Source: Fuerstiella sp.
GTDB lineage: Bacteria > Planctomycetota > Planctomycetia > Planctomycetales > Planctomycetaceae
NCBI GenBank assembly: GCA_022843805.1
Contig: JALHMY010000047.1
Span: 1 to 64,000, forward strand
Direction: 5' to 3'
Length of the DNA stretch: 64,000 bases
Part shown: in pieces, positions 37,961 through 47,553 of the stretch
Layout: each line of letters opens with the position of its first letter
Numbering within the stretch: position 1 is the stretch's first letter
Made by a program: the position numbers and the translations under genes
Notes under the pieces: model-generated
The model's input: only the letters and a program-made list of their open reading frames with translations
Told to the model about the DNA's origin: nothing
Database searches by the model: none

Positions 37961-38028
37961 GGGAGGGCGAGGCTCCCGCCGAGCCGAGAAAACCTCGGCT
38001 CTCGGCTCGGCAGGAGCCTCGCCCTCCC
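37961..38028. repeat. Long imperfect palindrome
   Basis: A 68-bp inverted repeat: gggagggcgaggctcc ... ggagcctcgccctccc, with inner arms gccgagccgaga and tctcggctcggc. It would form a long stem. It sits between the enolase-superfamily gene and mtaB. Elements with these arms are, as I recall, frequent in planctomycete intergenic DNA. It could slow transcription or be a dispersed element. Confidence 0.8.
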
Positions 38029-38082
38029 GGGGAAACAATTTTGCCGCTCGCTTAAACATTTTACACTTGCTGATTCGAATCC

Positions 38083-39510
38083 ATGTCATCGCTTCGCACA
38101 TGCCGACTCGTTACGCTCGGCTGTAAGGTCAATCAATACGAAACGCAGCTGGTTCGCGAGGCACTTCAGCAGAGTGGATATCGTGAAGCACTCGATCACG
38201 AGTCGGCAGATTTGTGCGTCGTCAACACGTGCACCGTGACAAACACGGGCGACTCAAAATCTCGTCAGGTCATACGCCAGCTGGCCCGACAGAATCCCGG
38301 TACAAAAACCATTGTGATGGGCTGCTATGCCACTCGGGATCCGCAGGCCGTCAGTGACTTGCCCAACGTCATCGAAGTGGTGACGGACAAGCGTGAGCTG
38401 CCGGATGTTCTGAGCCGATTTGGTATTCACGACATGCCCGCCGGGATCAGTGAATTTGAAGGTCATCATCGGGCATTCGTCAAGATTCAGGATGGCTGCA
38501 TCCTGAAATGCTCGTATTGTATTATTCCGACCGTCAGACCGGGATTGCGAAGTCGCAGGCCAGCCGACATTGAAGAAGAAATCCGTCGGCTGACGGGCAA
38601 TGGTTACCGTGAGATTGTGATCAGTGGTGTGCATGTCGGCCATTTTGGCGTGGATACTCACCGCCTGGCGAATGGTGATCAGCCGGAACGGCTCTGGCAT
38701 CTTTTACGGCGGCTCGATCGAATTCCCGGCGACTGGCGCATGAGGCTTTCCAGTATTGAATCCGTTGAAGTCAATGACGACTTTATCAGCGCAGCTGCTG
38801 ATTGTGAGCACCTGTGTGCTCAGTTTCATCCGGCACTGCAAAGTGGCAGCAATGGCGTCCTGACGCGGATGCGTCGGCGATATCGAGTTGAACGGTTTCT
38901 GGAACGGCTTGAACAAATCAGAGAACGACTGGGGCAGGGCACCGCCTTTTCCACGGACGTGATCGTGGGATTTCCAGGTGAGACGGAAGAAGAGTTTCAG
39001 GAAACACTGGAAACCTGTCGGCGCGCACGGTTTATGAAAGTTCATGTGTTTCCGTTCAGCCGACGTGACGGAACGCCGGCCGCGACAATGGCCGACCAGG
39101 TGTCACCTGCCGTGCTGCGTGATCGCGTCCAGCGACTCAGTCAGCTGGAACGAGATCTCGCCCTGGATTTCTATCAGACCAGCCTCATCACACCAAATGC
39201 GGAAAAGACCGGATCAGGATCGGCCGATCAGATCCATTCGGCCCCGCTTCTTGAGGTACTCGCTGAACGTCCCTCAGAGGCTCGACCGGGCTGGGTGAGG
39301 GGCATGGATCGACGATATCAGCCGGTTGAAGTTCCTGGCACTTCGGCAGATGCGGGACAATTCATCCGGTGCCATGGTATTTCAGCGACACGAGAAGGAA
39401 TTGTGGCAATCCGTGTACCGGAGAAAACTCAGGCCGAAACCATGGGTGAAGCCGGTTCCAGGGAAGCAGGTTCGGGCCGCCTTGTCGGAGCAGCCTCGTG
39501 GGAAGGCTGA
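38083..39510 (+). CDS. mtaB: MtaB, tRNA t6A37 methylthiotransferase
   Basis: A 475-residue radical-SAM methylthiotransferase that adds a methylthio group to t6A37 of tRNA. The N-terminal UPF0004 domain has C14, C50 and C81; the radical-SAM motif is C139, C143, C146 in DGCILKCSYC. The sequence TLGCKVNQYE and the segment SGVHVGHFGVD fit MtaB rather than MiaB. The last 60 residues form the TRAM-like tail, ending in a long low-complexity G/S/A stretch that overlaps tmk by 13 bp. It is followed directly by tmk. Confidence 0.93.
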   Translation: MSSLRTCRLVTLGCKVNQYETQLVREALQQSGYREALDHESADLCVVNTCTVTNTGDSKSRQVIRQLARQNPGTKTIVMGCYATRDPQAVSDLPNVIEVVTDKRELPDVLSRFGIHDMPAGISEFEGHHRAFVKIQDGCILKCSYCIIPTVRPGLRSRRPADIEEEIRRLTGNGYREIVISGVHVGHFGVDTHRLANGDQPERLWHLLRRLDRIPGDWRMRLSSIESVEVNDDFISAAADCEHLCAQFHPALQSGSNGVLTRMRRRYRVERFLERLEQIRERLGQGTAFSTDVIVGFPGETEEEFQETLETCRRARFMKVHVFPFSRRDGTPAATMADQVSPAVLRDRVQRLSQLERDLALDFYQTSLITPNAEKTGSGSADQIHSAPLLEVLAERPSEARPGWVRGMDRRYQPVEVPGTSADAGQFIRCHGISATREGIVAIRVPEKTQAETMGEAGSREAGSGRLVGAASWEG

Positions 39511-40169
39511 TCGCCATTGAGGGTATCGATGGATCCGGAAAAGGTACTCAGTCCGCCAGACTGGTTGAAGCTCTGCGGGGGCGAGGCGTACGGACCGGAC
39601 TGCTCCAGTTTCCTCGTTATGCGGCCACCACGTTTGGTGCGGCGATCGGAGATTTTTTGAACGGCCGATTTGGGGAACTGAATCAGGTTCATCCTCAACT
39701 GGCGGCGGTTCTTTACGCAGGCGACCGTTTTGAATCGCGAGAACTGCTGCTGTCCCGGATGACAGACCACGATGTCGTCATTCTGGACCGCTTCGTCGGG
39801 TCAAACCTTGCCCATCAGGCAGCCAAGCTCGAGGGATCTCAGCGGGAAGAATTGATCACATGGATAGAAAAGATTGAGTACGGAGTATTTCAGCTGCCCC
39901 GCCCGGATCTGACAATACTGATCGATATGTCGGCCGGCTGGAGTCGCGAGCTGGTGAGTCGAAAAACAGCCAGGGATTATACGGAACGGACGGCTGACCT
40001 GCAGGAAGCTGACACTCCCTATATGGAAAAGGTGCGGCGCTGCTATCTGGAAATCGCAAAGGTGCGTCCGGACTGGAGAATCGTTCCGGGGATTTGTGAC
40101 GATGGTCAGCTAAGAAGCATTGAAGACATCGGGCTGCAAATCCTTCAGCTGGTTGAAGCAGGTCTTTAG
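39498..40169 (+). CDS. tmk: Thymidylate kinase
   Basis: A 223-residue kinase converting dTMP to dTDP. The P-loop GIDGSGKGT is at 9-17 and VVILDRFVGSN supplies the DRX motif. The start is GTG (39498) with GAGCAGCC just upstream, because the motif needs to begin about ten residues before the P-loop; the frame overlaps mtaB by 13 bp. The length is slightly above the usual 205-215 residues. Confidence 0.93.
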   Translation: MGRLIAIEGIDGSGKGTQSARLVEALRGRGVRTGLLQFPRYAATTFGAAIGDFLNGRFGELNQVHPQLAAVLYAGDRFESRELLLSRMTDHDVVILDRFVGSNLAHQAAKLEGSQREELITWIEKIEYGVFQLPRPDLTILIDMSAGWSRELVSRKTARDYTERTADLQEADTPYMEKVRRCYLEIAKVRPDWRIVPGICDDGQLRSIEDIGLQILQLVEAGL

Positions 40170-40178
40170 ACGCTGTCA

Positions 40179-40257
40179 GACAATAAGTGTCTCCATTTCC
40201 TCCGCAAAAGAACGCTCTTTCGCGGAGCGAAAGGCGACTATGGCGGTAACTTATTGT
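40179..40257. repeat. Nested hairpins between convergent tmk and scpB
   Basis: An inner 7-bp-stem hairpin (ctttcgc-gga-gcgaaag, 40217-40233) lies inside outer arms acaataagt (40180-40188) and acttattgt (40249-40257). Its position between two converging genes suggests a bidirectional terminator, and the inner form resembles a dispersed planctomycete palindrome. Confidence 0.65.
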
Positions 40258-40325
40258 TTTCCAGGTCCTTAGATCCACCAGACGGATAGATCAGAGTCGC
40301 GGACCGCAGAGCCGCGGGCAGCCAC

Positions 40326-41150
40326 TCATGCAGCACCGCGATTTTTAATTTTCAGCGTGGGAGACGCAGACGCCGGGTTCAGCCGGATTTCTCTGTCGGT
40401 CGCTTCAGGGGAAGTGCTGGCATTGTCCGGTGAATCAGCATCGGATGCAGAATCACCGTCGCCGTCACCACTGCCGTCGTCGAGTTCTTCGTCCTGATCT
40501 GCGGACGGAAGCGGAGCCGCATTTTTGCGACGCAAAGTGGCGTGTGAAGGCAAGTCTTCAAGACTTTGCAGGCCGAACATCGTCAGAAACTGCCGAGTTG
40601 TCACGTAAAGAAATGGCCGTCCGAGCGAATCATCTTCACCGCCAATTCGCACCAGCCCTCGGTCGATGAGCTGGCGAATCATTTCGGATGACTGAACTCC
40701 GCGAATGGCTTCGACATCCGCACGCATAACCGGCTGCTGATATGCAATGATTGTCAGAGTTTCCATGGCAGGACTCGACAGCTTCATCTGTTCCTGCCGC
40801 TGATGCAGACGATTGAGCCATGGAGCCAGCTGTGCTCGGGTCATCATGGTATAACCGGCTGCGGTCAGTTCGATTCGAAATGCACTGCGGTCACGATCAT
40901 AGCTGTCGTTCAAAATCTGAATCAGCTGTTTTGCTTCTTTTGCATCAATCAGTCGTGCCAGCTGTACAAGTTTACGAACCGGGACAGCCGCACTGGAAAT
41001 CAGAAGAGCAGCCTCCAGCTGAGCCATACGGCGAGATCGGATGAGTCCACCATCAGGCAGATATTGCAGCTGATCCGCCCATGATCGACGACTGCGGCGT
41101 GAAGACGATCTCTGCAGAGAACGAGTTCGCTCGTCAGTTTGGTCGGGCAT
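40326..41150 (-). CDS. scpB: ScpB, chromosome segregation and condensation protein B
   Basis: A 274-residue ScpB, the winged-helix kleisin-associated partner of SMC. The characteristic blocks are AALLISSAAVPVRKLVQLARL, ETLTIIAYQQPVMRADVEAIRGV and GRPFLYVTTRQFL. The first 50 residues are Ser/Arg-rich and the last 90 are low-complexity acidic, an extension beyond the usual family length. The start at MPDQTDERTR is preferred over an upstream in-frame ATG at 41279, which would overlap the next gene. scpA is not adjacent. Confidence 0.9.
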   Translation of the reverse strand: MPDQTDERTRSLQRSSSRRSRRSWADQLQYLPDGGLIRSRRMAQLEAALLISSAAVPVRKLVQLARLIDAKEAKQLIQILNDSYDRDRSAFRIELTAAGYTMMTRAQLAPWLNRLHQRQEQMKLSSPAMETLTIIAYQQPVMRADVEAIRGVQSSEMIRQLIDRGLVRIGGEDDSLGRPFLYVTTRQFLTMFGLQSLEDLPSHATLRRKNAAPLPSADQDEELDDGSGDGDGDSASDADSPDNASTSPEATDREIRLNPASASPTLKIKNRGAA

Positions 41151-41245
41151 AATCCCCGAGCATGCCGCCGGGCCAATGCTCAGCGAAGACCGAACAGTTG
41201 CGTGTCTGCTGAAGCGATAGAACGGGCTCAGGAATGAATTCGGAC

Positions 41246-41995
41246 TCATGGCGACGCAGCCCGCTGAGCATTCTGCCACTCGGTGATTTGTGCAAGTACC
41301 AGGCGAATTGCTTCCGCCCGAGAGTTACCAATGGCTTCGAATCGATAACTGATTTGTTTCGAATTGACAGATACGAAAGCCGCAAAGCCAAATTGTGATG
41401 GCTTGCCCGGCGTGAACCAGATCGTTCGTGTGGCACCCAGTGCCATGATCTGCTTTAGCAGCGCAGACTCATCATCGGGAGACAACGGCAGGCGAGAATC
41501 GGGAGCCGGTTTCTGCGGAGCGGGCGATGAAGGACCAGCGCCTGGCATTGCAGGCGATGCATCAGGCGAAGCCGGATTCGACGGTGTTGAGCCGGGCAGT
41601 GTCGCGCCCGGAGCAGCCGAGCCCGGGGCAAACGGATCGGGTTCGAATGGCGGACTGGGGACCAGTGCCGTCTGAGAGTCCGGTTTTAGCTCTTTCGATT
41701 CGAACAGTCCATTCGATCCTGCCTGATCTTCCCTGTCGGACAAGCCTAAGTAATCGTCAGCATCGTCAGAAGACTCGTCCTTCTCGACCTGCTTTCCGTC
41801 ATTGTCAGGACTGTCCGGGGGCAGTTCGTCGAATTCAAATTCAGAGAACGGATCGTCTGCGGACGATGCTTCAAGAGTATTTGTGGAAATTCCAGGGGCA
41901 GGAATGGCGGGACGCAACAGAGCGATCGCCGGGACCACCACAAGCGGCACCGTCATGATCAAAGTTGAAAGTAAACCGCTTCGGGAGGAGTCCAT
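41246..41995 (-). CDS. Single-pass protein with a proline-rich linker, unknown function
   Basis: A 249-residue protein. An N-terminal hydrophobic helix (LIMTVPLVVVPAIALL) is followed by an acidic region and then a long P/A/S-rich linker (PGSAAPGATLPGSTPSNP) to about residue 180. The C-terminal 70 residues form a small folded part (GATRTIWFTPGKPSQFGFAAFV). The layout fits a membrane-anchored protein that reaches across the periplasm. The start MDSSRSGLL is chosen; the frame is open to 42184. Confidence 0.7.
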   Translation of the reverse strand: MDSSRSGLLSTLIMTVPLVVVPAIALLRPAIPAPGISTNTLEASSADDPFSEFEFDELPPDSPDNDGKQVEKDESSDDADDYLGLSDREDQAGSNGLFESKELKPDSQTALVPSPPFEPDPFAPGSAAPGATLPGSTPSNPASPDASPAMPGAGPSSPAPQKPAPDSRLPLSPDDESALLKQIMALGATRTIWFTPGKPSQFGFAAFVSVNSKQISYRFEAIGNSRAEAIRLVLAQITEWQNAQRAASP

Positions 41996-42248
41996 TCCTG
42001 AATCCACATGAGTTCTCTGGAGCTTCCGGCTCCCTGTGTGGCAAAATCTGCCGGAGTTTAAAGGAGTATTCAAAACGCCACAATTCCAGTTTTTACTGAT
42101 ATTTTTTGGACGGGATTCTGAATATTCGCTCTCCACGAGTTTCCGGCAGACGGATATCATTGGATCTGATCCGGCTCTCATCATTGACTACAAGTGGCTT
42201 ATCTGATTTCTTCAGGGATTACGGATTGTTCCGGGAAGCGTAAGTAAC

Positions 42249-43043
42249 ATGTCAGAGAACTCCTTCAGCCAGAATTTCAGACCTTCACGTCGTTCGTTTT
42301 CCGGAATGGCGGCTGGCTTCGCCGCGTGGACGCTGGTTCCTCAGTGCTTTGCTCAGACAGTTGAACATCCGCTGACACCGGCCCTGGGACACGCAAAGAC
42401 AAGCTACGAAAAAGCCATGGCTCTGACAGGTTATGAAGCCACCTTTGTAAAGCGAGAAATTGTCGGCAGAACTCTGGTGACGCAGCAGGTGCGAATGAAA
42501 GTTCGCCACTCTCCATTCAGTGTGTATATGTACTTCGAGAATCCTCATGAAGGTCGCGAAGTCATCTACGTTGAAGGACGCAACAAGAATAATTTGCTGG
42601 TTCATGAAACCGGGCTGGCGGGGCTGATTGGCACACTGGAACTTCAGCCCACCGGCAGTCAGGCCATGGCAGAAAATCGATATCCCATCACAAAGGCGGG
42701 AATCGCCAATCTGGTCAAAGCAGTCATGGAACAGTGGACCGAGGAAACGAAATTCGGAGAAACAACAGTAAAATACTACAAGGACGCAAAAGTCGGTGAC
42801 TACACCTGCAAAGTCATTGAGAGCATCCATCCGCAGCCTCGAAAGCAATTCAAATTCCACATCACTCGATTATGGATTGATGATGCAGGCGGACTCCCTG
42901 TGCGCGTGCAGCAGTTTGGATTTCCCGCAGCTCCGGATGCGAAGCCGCCGGTTATTGAAGACTATACGTTTTCAAATATTAAACCGGACGTGCGATTAAC
43001 CGACCGTGACTTCGATGCCCGGAATCCCAGTTACAAGTTCTGA
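42249..43043 (+). CDS. DUF1571 family exported protein
   Basis: A 264-residue protein with a twin-arginine-like signal (RPSRRSFSGMAAGFAAW) and a cleavage site near CFAQT. The mature part has the DUF1571 motifs ALTGYEATFVKREIV, FSVYMYFENPHEGREVIYV and DYTFSNIKPDVRLTDRDFD. The family is frequent in planctomycetes; function unknown, with a lipoprotein-carrier-like half-barrel suspected. It ends 16 bp before panC. Confidence 0.88.
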   Translation: MSENSFSQNFRPSRRSFSGMAAGFAAWTLVPQCFAQTVEHPLTPALGHAKTSYEKAMALTGYEATFVKREIVGRTLVTQQVRMKVRHSPFSVYMYFENPHEGREVIYVEGRNKNNLLVHETGLAGLIGTLELQPTGSQAMAENRYPITKAGIANLVKAVMEQWTEETKFGETTVKYYKDAKVGDYTCKVIESIHPQPRKQFKFHITRLWIDDAGGLPVRVQQFGFPAAPDAKPPVIEDYTFSNIKPDVRLTDRDFDARNPSYKF

Positions 43044-43059
43044 TGGCAGACCTGCAGCT

Positions 43060-43908
43060 ATGATCGTTGAACCGTCTCCCGTTCGGACTCGGATGGCCGT
43101 CCGCGCTGCCAGACTTCAGGGCCGGCAGACTGGAATTGTGCCAACGATGGGCGCATTGCATGAAGGCCACGTGAGTCTGATTGAGCGGGCACGAGTCGAA
43201 TGTGGGTTTGTCGTTGCCACAATCTTTGTTAATCCGACGCAGTTTGGCCCAAACGAGGATTTCACCAAGTATCCCAGAACGCTGGACGCTGACCTTCAGA
43301 TGTGTGAGGCTGCAGGTGCCGATCTGGTATTTACCCCTTCAGCCTCGGACATGTATGGGCAACATGCTCAGACGTTTGTCCGGGTGACGAAGCTGTCCGA
43401 GTCCCTCGAGGGTGCACATCGCCCCGGCCACTTCGATGGCGTCTCAACGGTTGTCGCCAAGCTCTTTAACATTGCTGAACCTGATCGCGCTTATTTTGGA
43501 CAAAAGGATTTTCAGCAGCAGCTCATCATTCGCCGCATGGTATCCGACCTCGATTTCCCGATTGAGATTATTACGTGCCCGATTGTGCGGGAGGCTGATG
43601 GACTGGCCATGAGCAGTCGCAACCGATATCTGACTCCGGAGGAGCGGGCCACCGCCACAGAACTCAGTCAGACGCTGAAAATGGCTCAGAAGCTCGCTGC
43701 TGAAACACAGCTTTCCGCCGCAGAAATTTCACAGCGTATGCAGCAGCGATTGTCCGGCACCCCGGGTATTGAGCTGAGCTACGCATTAATCGCGGATCCG
43801 GAAACTCTGGAACCGCTGGAAGATCGACAAGTCACCGCAGTGGCCCTGATTGCCGCACGCATTGGAAAGACTCGGTTAATTGACAACGAAATTCTGCAAT
43901 TTCGCTGA
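43060..43908 (+). CDS. panC: Pantothenate synthetase
   Basis: A 282-residue PanC that joins pantoate and beta-alanine using ATP. Motifs: PTMGALHEGH, TIFVNPTQFGPNEDF, FGQKDFQQ and PIVREADGLAMSSRNRYL. The start at 43060 is chosen because it lies after the DUF1571 stop and gives the standard length. Other pan genes are not adjacent. Confidence 0.96.
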   Translation: MIVEPSPVRTRMAVRAARLQGRQTGIVPTMGALHEGHVSLIERARVECGFVVATIFVNPTQFGPNEDFTKYPRTLDADLQMCEAAGADLVFTPSASDMYGQHAQTFVRVTKLSESLEGAHRPGHFDGVSTVVAKLFNIAEPDRAYFGQKDFQQQLIIRRMVSDLDFPIEIITCPIVREADGLAMSSRNRYLTPEERATATELSQTLKMAQKLAAETQLSAAEISQRMQQRLSGTPGIELSYALIADPETLEPLEDRQVTAVALIAARIGKTRLIDNEILQFR

Positions 43909-44030
43909 TCGAGCTTCTTTCGCTATCATACCGGGACTGTGATTCGATTCTTTGCCTGGGACCTGCCTGAACTCACGGATTCTGACCTGGTATTCGAGCA
44001 GGGCCTCCATTCGACGACTGGCCCGTCGCC

Positions 44031-45113
44031 ATGCGAAAAGTGCTACTGCGTTTTGTTTTCGACCAGTTCTGGACCTGGGAGTCTGTCGGCAATGAATTGC
44101 TGGTGGGTGCAGGCTGGCTGGTGATATTCTGGCTGCTGGTGGCGATGATCGCGGTCATCGTTAACTGGAAGCTGACACGCGATGCCGGGCAGACAATTTC
44201 GTCCAGCATTTTCTGGCTGATTATCCCCGCCTTTATCATGGCGATTCCTCTGCTGCAGCTGCCGCTGGTTAAGACCGGTATTCCGGTGTTTGGTTATGGA
44301 TTCATGCTGTTCATAGGCTTTTCCACCGCCACACTGCTGGCCTCACGGCGGATCAGGTCGGTCGGTCTGGAACCCGACATCATCTGGGATTTAATGATGT
44401 GGCTGCTGTTGCCCGGGCTTCTGGGAGCCAGAATCATCTATCTGATGCAGTATGGTGACCGGGTATTTGCCGGCAAGCAGGGTATTCAGAAGCTCGTCGC
44501 ACTGATTGCTCTCTGGGACGGCGGCATTGTATTTTATGGGTGCGTGATGGGTGGAGTGGCAGGGCTACTGTTGTTCTGCCGCCGCAGACGCATCGATCCG
44601 GTTGTGCTGTGTGATGTCGTGGCTCCTTCACTGTTCGTTGGAGAAGGATTTGGCCGAATCGGCTGCTTTTTGTATGGATGCTGTTTTGGAGCTCAGTGTG
44701 ATCTGCCGTGGGCAGTCCGCTTTCCACCGGACAGCATCACGTTTGAACGACTGGCCGAACGTGGAACGATCGCTCAGGATGCGCTGAGTACAGTGCCGCT
44801 CCATCCGACTCAGATTTACAGTTCACTCTCGGCTTTTTTGCTGGCAGCCTTGTTATCATGGTTTTTCCGCAGGCGTCCGTTTGATGGTGCCGTTCTGTCG
44901 CTTGCATGGATTCTTTATCCGATTGCTCGATTTATCCTTGAAATCTACCGGGATGACGAACCGGGGCGGCTGGGTGTTTCCCTGACATTTTCCCAGCTGA
45001 TGAGCATTGGACTGGTCATTTCCGGTATCATCGCCATGGTTTTCTTCTCAAAACGAAATCAGCTGACCAGAGCCCCGGCCACAGCGACTTCCAGGGTTGA
45101 GGTGAGAGCGTGA
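44031..45113 (+). CDS. lgt: Prolipoprotein diacylglyceryl transferase
   Basis: A 360-residue membrane protein with about seven to eight helices. It transfers diacylglycerol onto the cysteine of prolipoproteins. The family signature appears as GEGFGRIGCFLYGCCFGAQCD, longer and Cys-containing where E. coli has the Asn-rich form, and HPTQIY follows. It is longer than E. coli Lgt (about 290). It stands between panC and the MscS gene in the same direction. Confidence 0.93.
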   Translation: MRKVLLRFVFDQFWTWESVGNELLVGAGWLVIFWLLVAMIAVIVNWKLTRDAGQTISSSIFWLIIPAFIMAIPLLQLPLVKTGIPVFGYGFMLFIGFSTATLLASRRIRSVGLEPDIIWDLMMWLLLPGLLGARIIYLMQYGDRVFAGKQGIQKLVALIALWDGGIVFYGCVMGGVAGLLLFCRRRRIDPVVLCDVVAPSLFVGEGFGRIGCFLYGCCFGAQCDLPWAVRFPPDSITFERLAERGTIAQDALSTVPLHPTQIYSSLSAFLLAALLSWFFRRRPFDGAVLSLAWILYPIARFILEIYRDDEPGRLGVSLTFSQLMSIGLVISGIIAMVFFSKRNQLTRAPATATSRVEVRA

Positions 45114-45526
45114 CGACCGGGGTTTCAGGTGATCAGATCGGCGGAAAGACGCAGCTTATGGGAATAGCAATCGATCGCGGCTGAATGCATTGCCGACGAT
45201 TTTTGATGTTGGGGGCGAGGGGTGACAGGGAATCGCAAAGCGTCACTCGGAGAGTGACGGCTACTTTGCAAAGCATCGTTTGGAGAGTGACGGCTACTTT
45301 GTCACGCAACTAATAAAGCGGCGGATTTGGCCGATCTTGATTCGCAGGCATTCCTTGTGGTACTGTTCAATCGGCCGTGATCGGAGCGTCGACGGCGACG
45401 CCAGCTGTAAACCGATCCAAAACCGGTTTCCAAAATTCACGGGGGCGGCCGGCGTTTGTTTTCTTCCGGCCATTTTTTGGCTGTTCAGAAGATAACAGCA
45501 GAGTTAAGCATCAGGGATGATGAAAA
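45114..45526. other. Gene-free gap with two tandem 33-bp units
   Basis: No credible gene. Two 33-bp units at 45235-45267 and 45268-45300 read gcaaagcgtcactcggagag... and gcaaagcatcgtttggagag..., both ending tgacggctacttt. The unit holds a short palindrome (gtcactc/gagtgac) and is probably a dispersed repeat. The MscS leader is at the right end. Confidence 0.7.
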
Positions 45527-46480
45527 ATGCAGGATGGAATGGTTGAAATTCCCGCGGCTGAGGCCGCAGTTGACGCGGTTGCACCGTCCGGTGGGCTGCT
45601 GAGTTCTGTCATGCAGAATCTTGCACAGTACCTGACGGTCGAAAAACTGACCGAAGTCCTTTTGGCCTGGGGTCCCGGGATATTGAAAGCCGGGCTGGTA
45701 TTTTTCGTCGGTCGTATCGTCGCGAAGCTGCTGACAAGTATGATCGTGCGAGGCGCAGTACGAGCCCGCATGGATGAAACACTCAGCCGTTTTGGCGGCA
45801 ATGTCATCTACATTATGATGCTGATGGCCGTCTGCATTGCGTCCCTCGAATGTCTGGGCGTCGACACAACATCTCTCAGCGCGGTTCTGGCTGCGGCGGG
45901 TTTCGCTATTGGAATGGCTCTTCAGGGGTCACTTGCCAACTTCGCATCGGGCGTCCTTCTGGTCTTCTTCAAGCCGTTTCGCGTTGGAGACACGGTAGAA
46001 GTCAGTGGAATACGCGGCAGAGTTGTGGACATTCAGATTTTCAGCACGATGCTGCTGACACCCGACAATGTGAGAATTTTTGTTCCGAACGGCTCAATCA
46101 CCAGTGGCACAATTCAGAACTTTTCCGCGGAAACGAAACGGCGGATCGACCTGATTGTCGGATGCAGCTACAACGATGACCTTCGTGCCGTTAAAGCATT
46201 TCTGCAGGAGATCATTCAATCAGACGACCGAATACTGAAGGATCCGGAACCGGTTGTTGCCGTTTCTGAGATGGCAGAGAGCAGCGTGAACTTTGTTGTA
46301 CGCCCGTGGGTCGCCAGCAAAGATTATTGGGCCGCCCGGTTTGAACTGACAGAGAAAATCAAACTGGGATTCGACGAACGCGGCTTTACGATTCCGTTTC
46401 CGTCACGCGACGTGTTTGTTCATCAGTCTTCCGCCTTCGACCAGCAGACGGTTAACTCCGTCAGTGCCTTCGCGGCATAG
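45527..46480 (+). CDS. Small-conductance mechanosensitive channel (MscS family)
   Basis: A 317-residue MscS channel that opens on hypo-osmotic shock. Helices lie at about 43-70 and 82-105; the pore helix is AAAGFAIGMALQGSLANFASGVLLVFF, followed by FKPFRVGDTVEV and the cytoplasmic beta domain ending VPNGSITSGTIQNFS. All this is normal for MscS. The longer N-terminus (40 residues) has no clear feature. ATG at 45527 or 45539 are both possible. Confidence 0.93.
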   Translation: MQDGMVEIPAAEAAVDAVAPSGGLLSSVMQNLAQYLTVEKLTEVLLAWGPGILKAGLVFFVGRIVAKLLTSMIVRGAVRARMDETLSRFGGNVIYIMMLMAVCIASLECLGVDTTSLSAVLAAAGFAIGMALQGSLANFASGVLLVFFKPFRVGDTVEVSGIRGRVVDIQIFSTMLLTPDNVRIFVPNGSITSGTIQNFSAETKRRIDLIVGCSYNDDLRAVKAFLQEIIQSDDRILKDPEPVVAVSEMAESSVNFVVRPWVASKDYWAARFELTEKIKLGFDERGFTIPFPSRDVFVHQSSAFDQQTVNSVSAFAA

Positions 46481-46573
46481 ATCAGCGGCAGAAGACCAAA
46501 ATCGGCCCGGAAGTTGCTGTTGCCCGACTCTGAATGCTTTATTCAATCCATTCAGAGTCCGGGCGCATTCCGG

Positions 46574-47467
46574 CTATGTCACGTCGATGACCTGCTTCCA
46601 GTTTTCATAGATGATCCGATGAAGAGATTCCTCAGGGAATTTTGGCAGCCCTGTCCCCTTCACAATGTCGTTCACCTTCTTCAGGCCGGCAATCACCTGT
46701 TCCGGCGTCGCTGACGGAAAGTCGGAGCCAAAAATCAGCTTGTGATCCACTCCGTACTCCATCGCCGTTATAAAGGCCTGCCAGTGTCGCCAAGGACGAT
46801 AGTGCAGCGCGGAGACATTGGAGTACAGGTTGGGATGTTTGCGAATCAGTGAAATGCATTCCGTTTCCCATGGATGGCCCATATGGGAGATGATCATTTT
46901 CAGGTCAGGACATGCCACTGCAATGTCTTCCAGAAGTACTGGATTGGCATATCGCAAAGGAGCAGGCCGAACAAACGTCGTCCCCTGATGCACATTCACC
47001 GGAATGCCCAGTTCTTCCGCTTTTCGGAACAGGCGAATATGACGGGCGTCGAGCGGATCCCAGTTCTGATAGATGGGTGACACCTTCAGCCCCCGGAAAC
47101 CCAGATTCTTCACGTAATGTTCAAGCTCATCGGCGCAGTCAGGATCATTGGGATCAACAGAACACCAGCCAATAAATCGGTCTGAGTGTTCCCGAACAAA
47201 TCGGGCAATCAGTTCCTGATCGCAGTTGATACCGGAGAAGCGGGCTTTGATTCCAAAAACAATGACTTTGTCACAGTTTTTGGTCGCCTCCAGCAGCTGC
47301 TCAGGACGTGAATCAAATCCATTTCGTTCATCCTTATCACTGCCGGCAAAATAGACATCAGGCGTCATTCGCATTTTGGCTTTCTTCGCCTCCAGCGCGA
47401 ACCTGACAAATTCGTCCGACAGATGATCCGGATACCACAACAGATTGGTATGCGTATCAACAAGCAT
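46574..47467 (-). CDS. Metal-dependent amidohydrolase (amidohydrolase_2 type)
   Basis: A 297-residue TIM-barrel protein. It starts MLVDTHTNLLWYPD, where DTH is a variant of the first metal-binding HxH or DxH; HQGTTF and ISHMGHPWE supply the further histidines and GSDFPS the late aspartate. Such proteins include decarboxylases and hydrolases of carboxylate or lactone compounds. The upstream open frame to 47692 is not credible. It follows the acetamidase gene on the same strand with a gap of 86 bp. Confidence 0.85.
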   Translation of the reverse strand: MLVDTHTNLLWYPDHLSDEFVRFALEAKKAKMRMTPDVYFAGSDKDERNGFDSRPEQLLEATKNCDKVIVFGIKARFSGINCDQELIARFVREHSDRFIGWCSVDPNDPDCADELEHYVKNLGFRGLKVSPIYQNWDPLDARHIRLFRKAEELGIPVNVHQGTTFVRPAPLRYANPVLLEDIAVACPDLKMIISHMGHPWETECISLIRKHPNLYSNVSALHYRPWRHWQAFITAMEYGVDHKLIFGSDFPSATPEQVIAGLKKVNDIVKGTGLPKFPEESLHRIIYENWKQVIDVT

Positions 47468-47553
47468 GTAACAGAACTCCGTATAGTGAAAAGGAACAAT
47501 TGCCGGAACCACGAATACGACGAAGAAGATTTCCTTCAGAACGAATATCGACG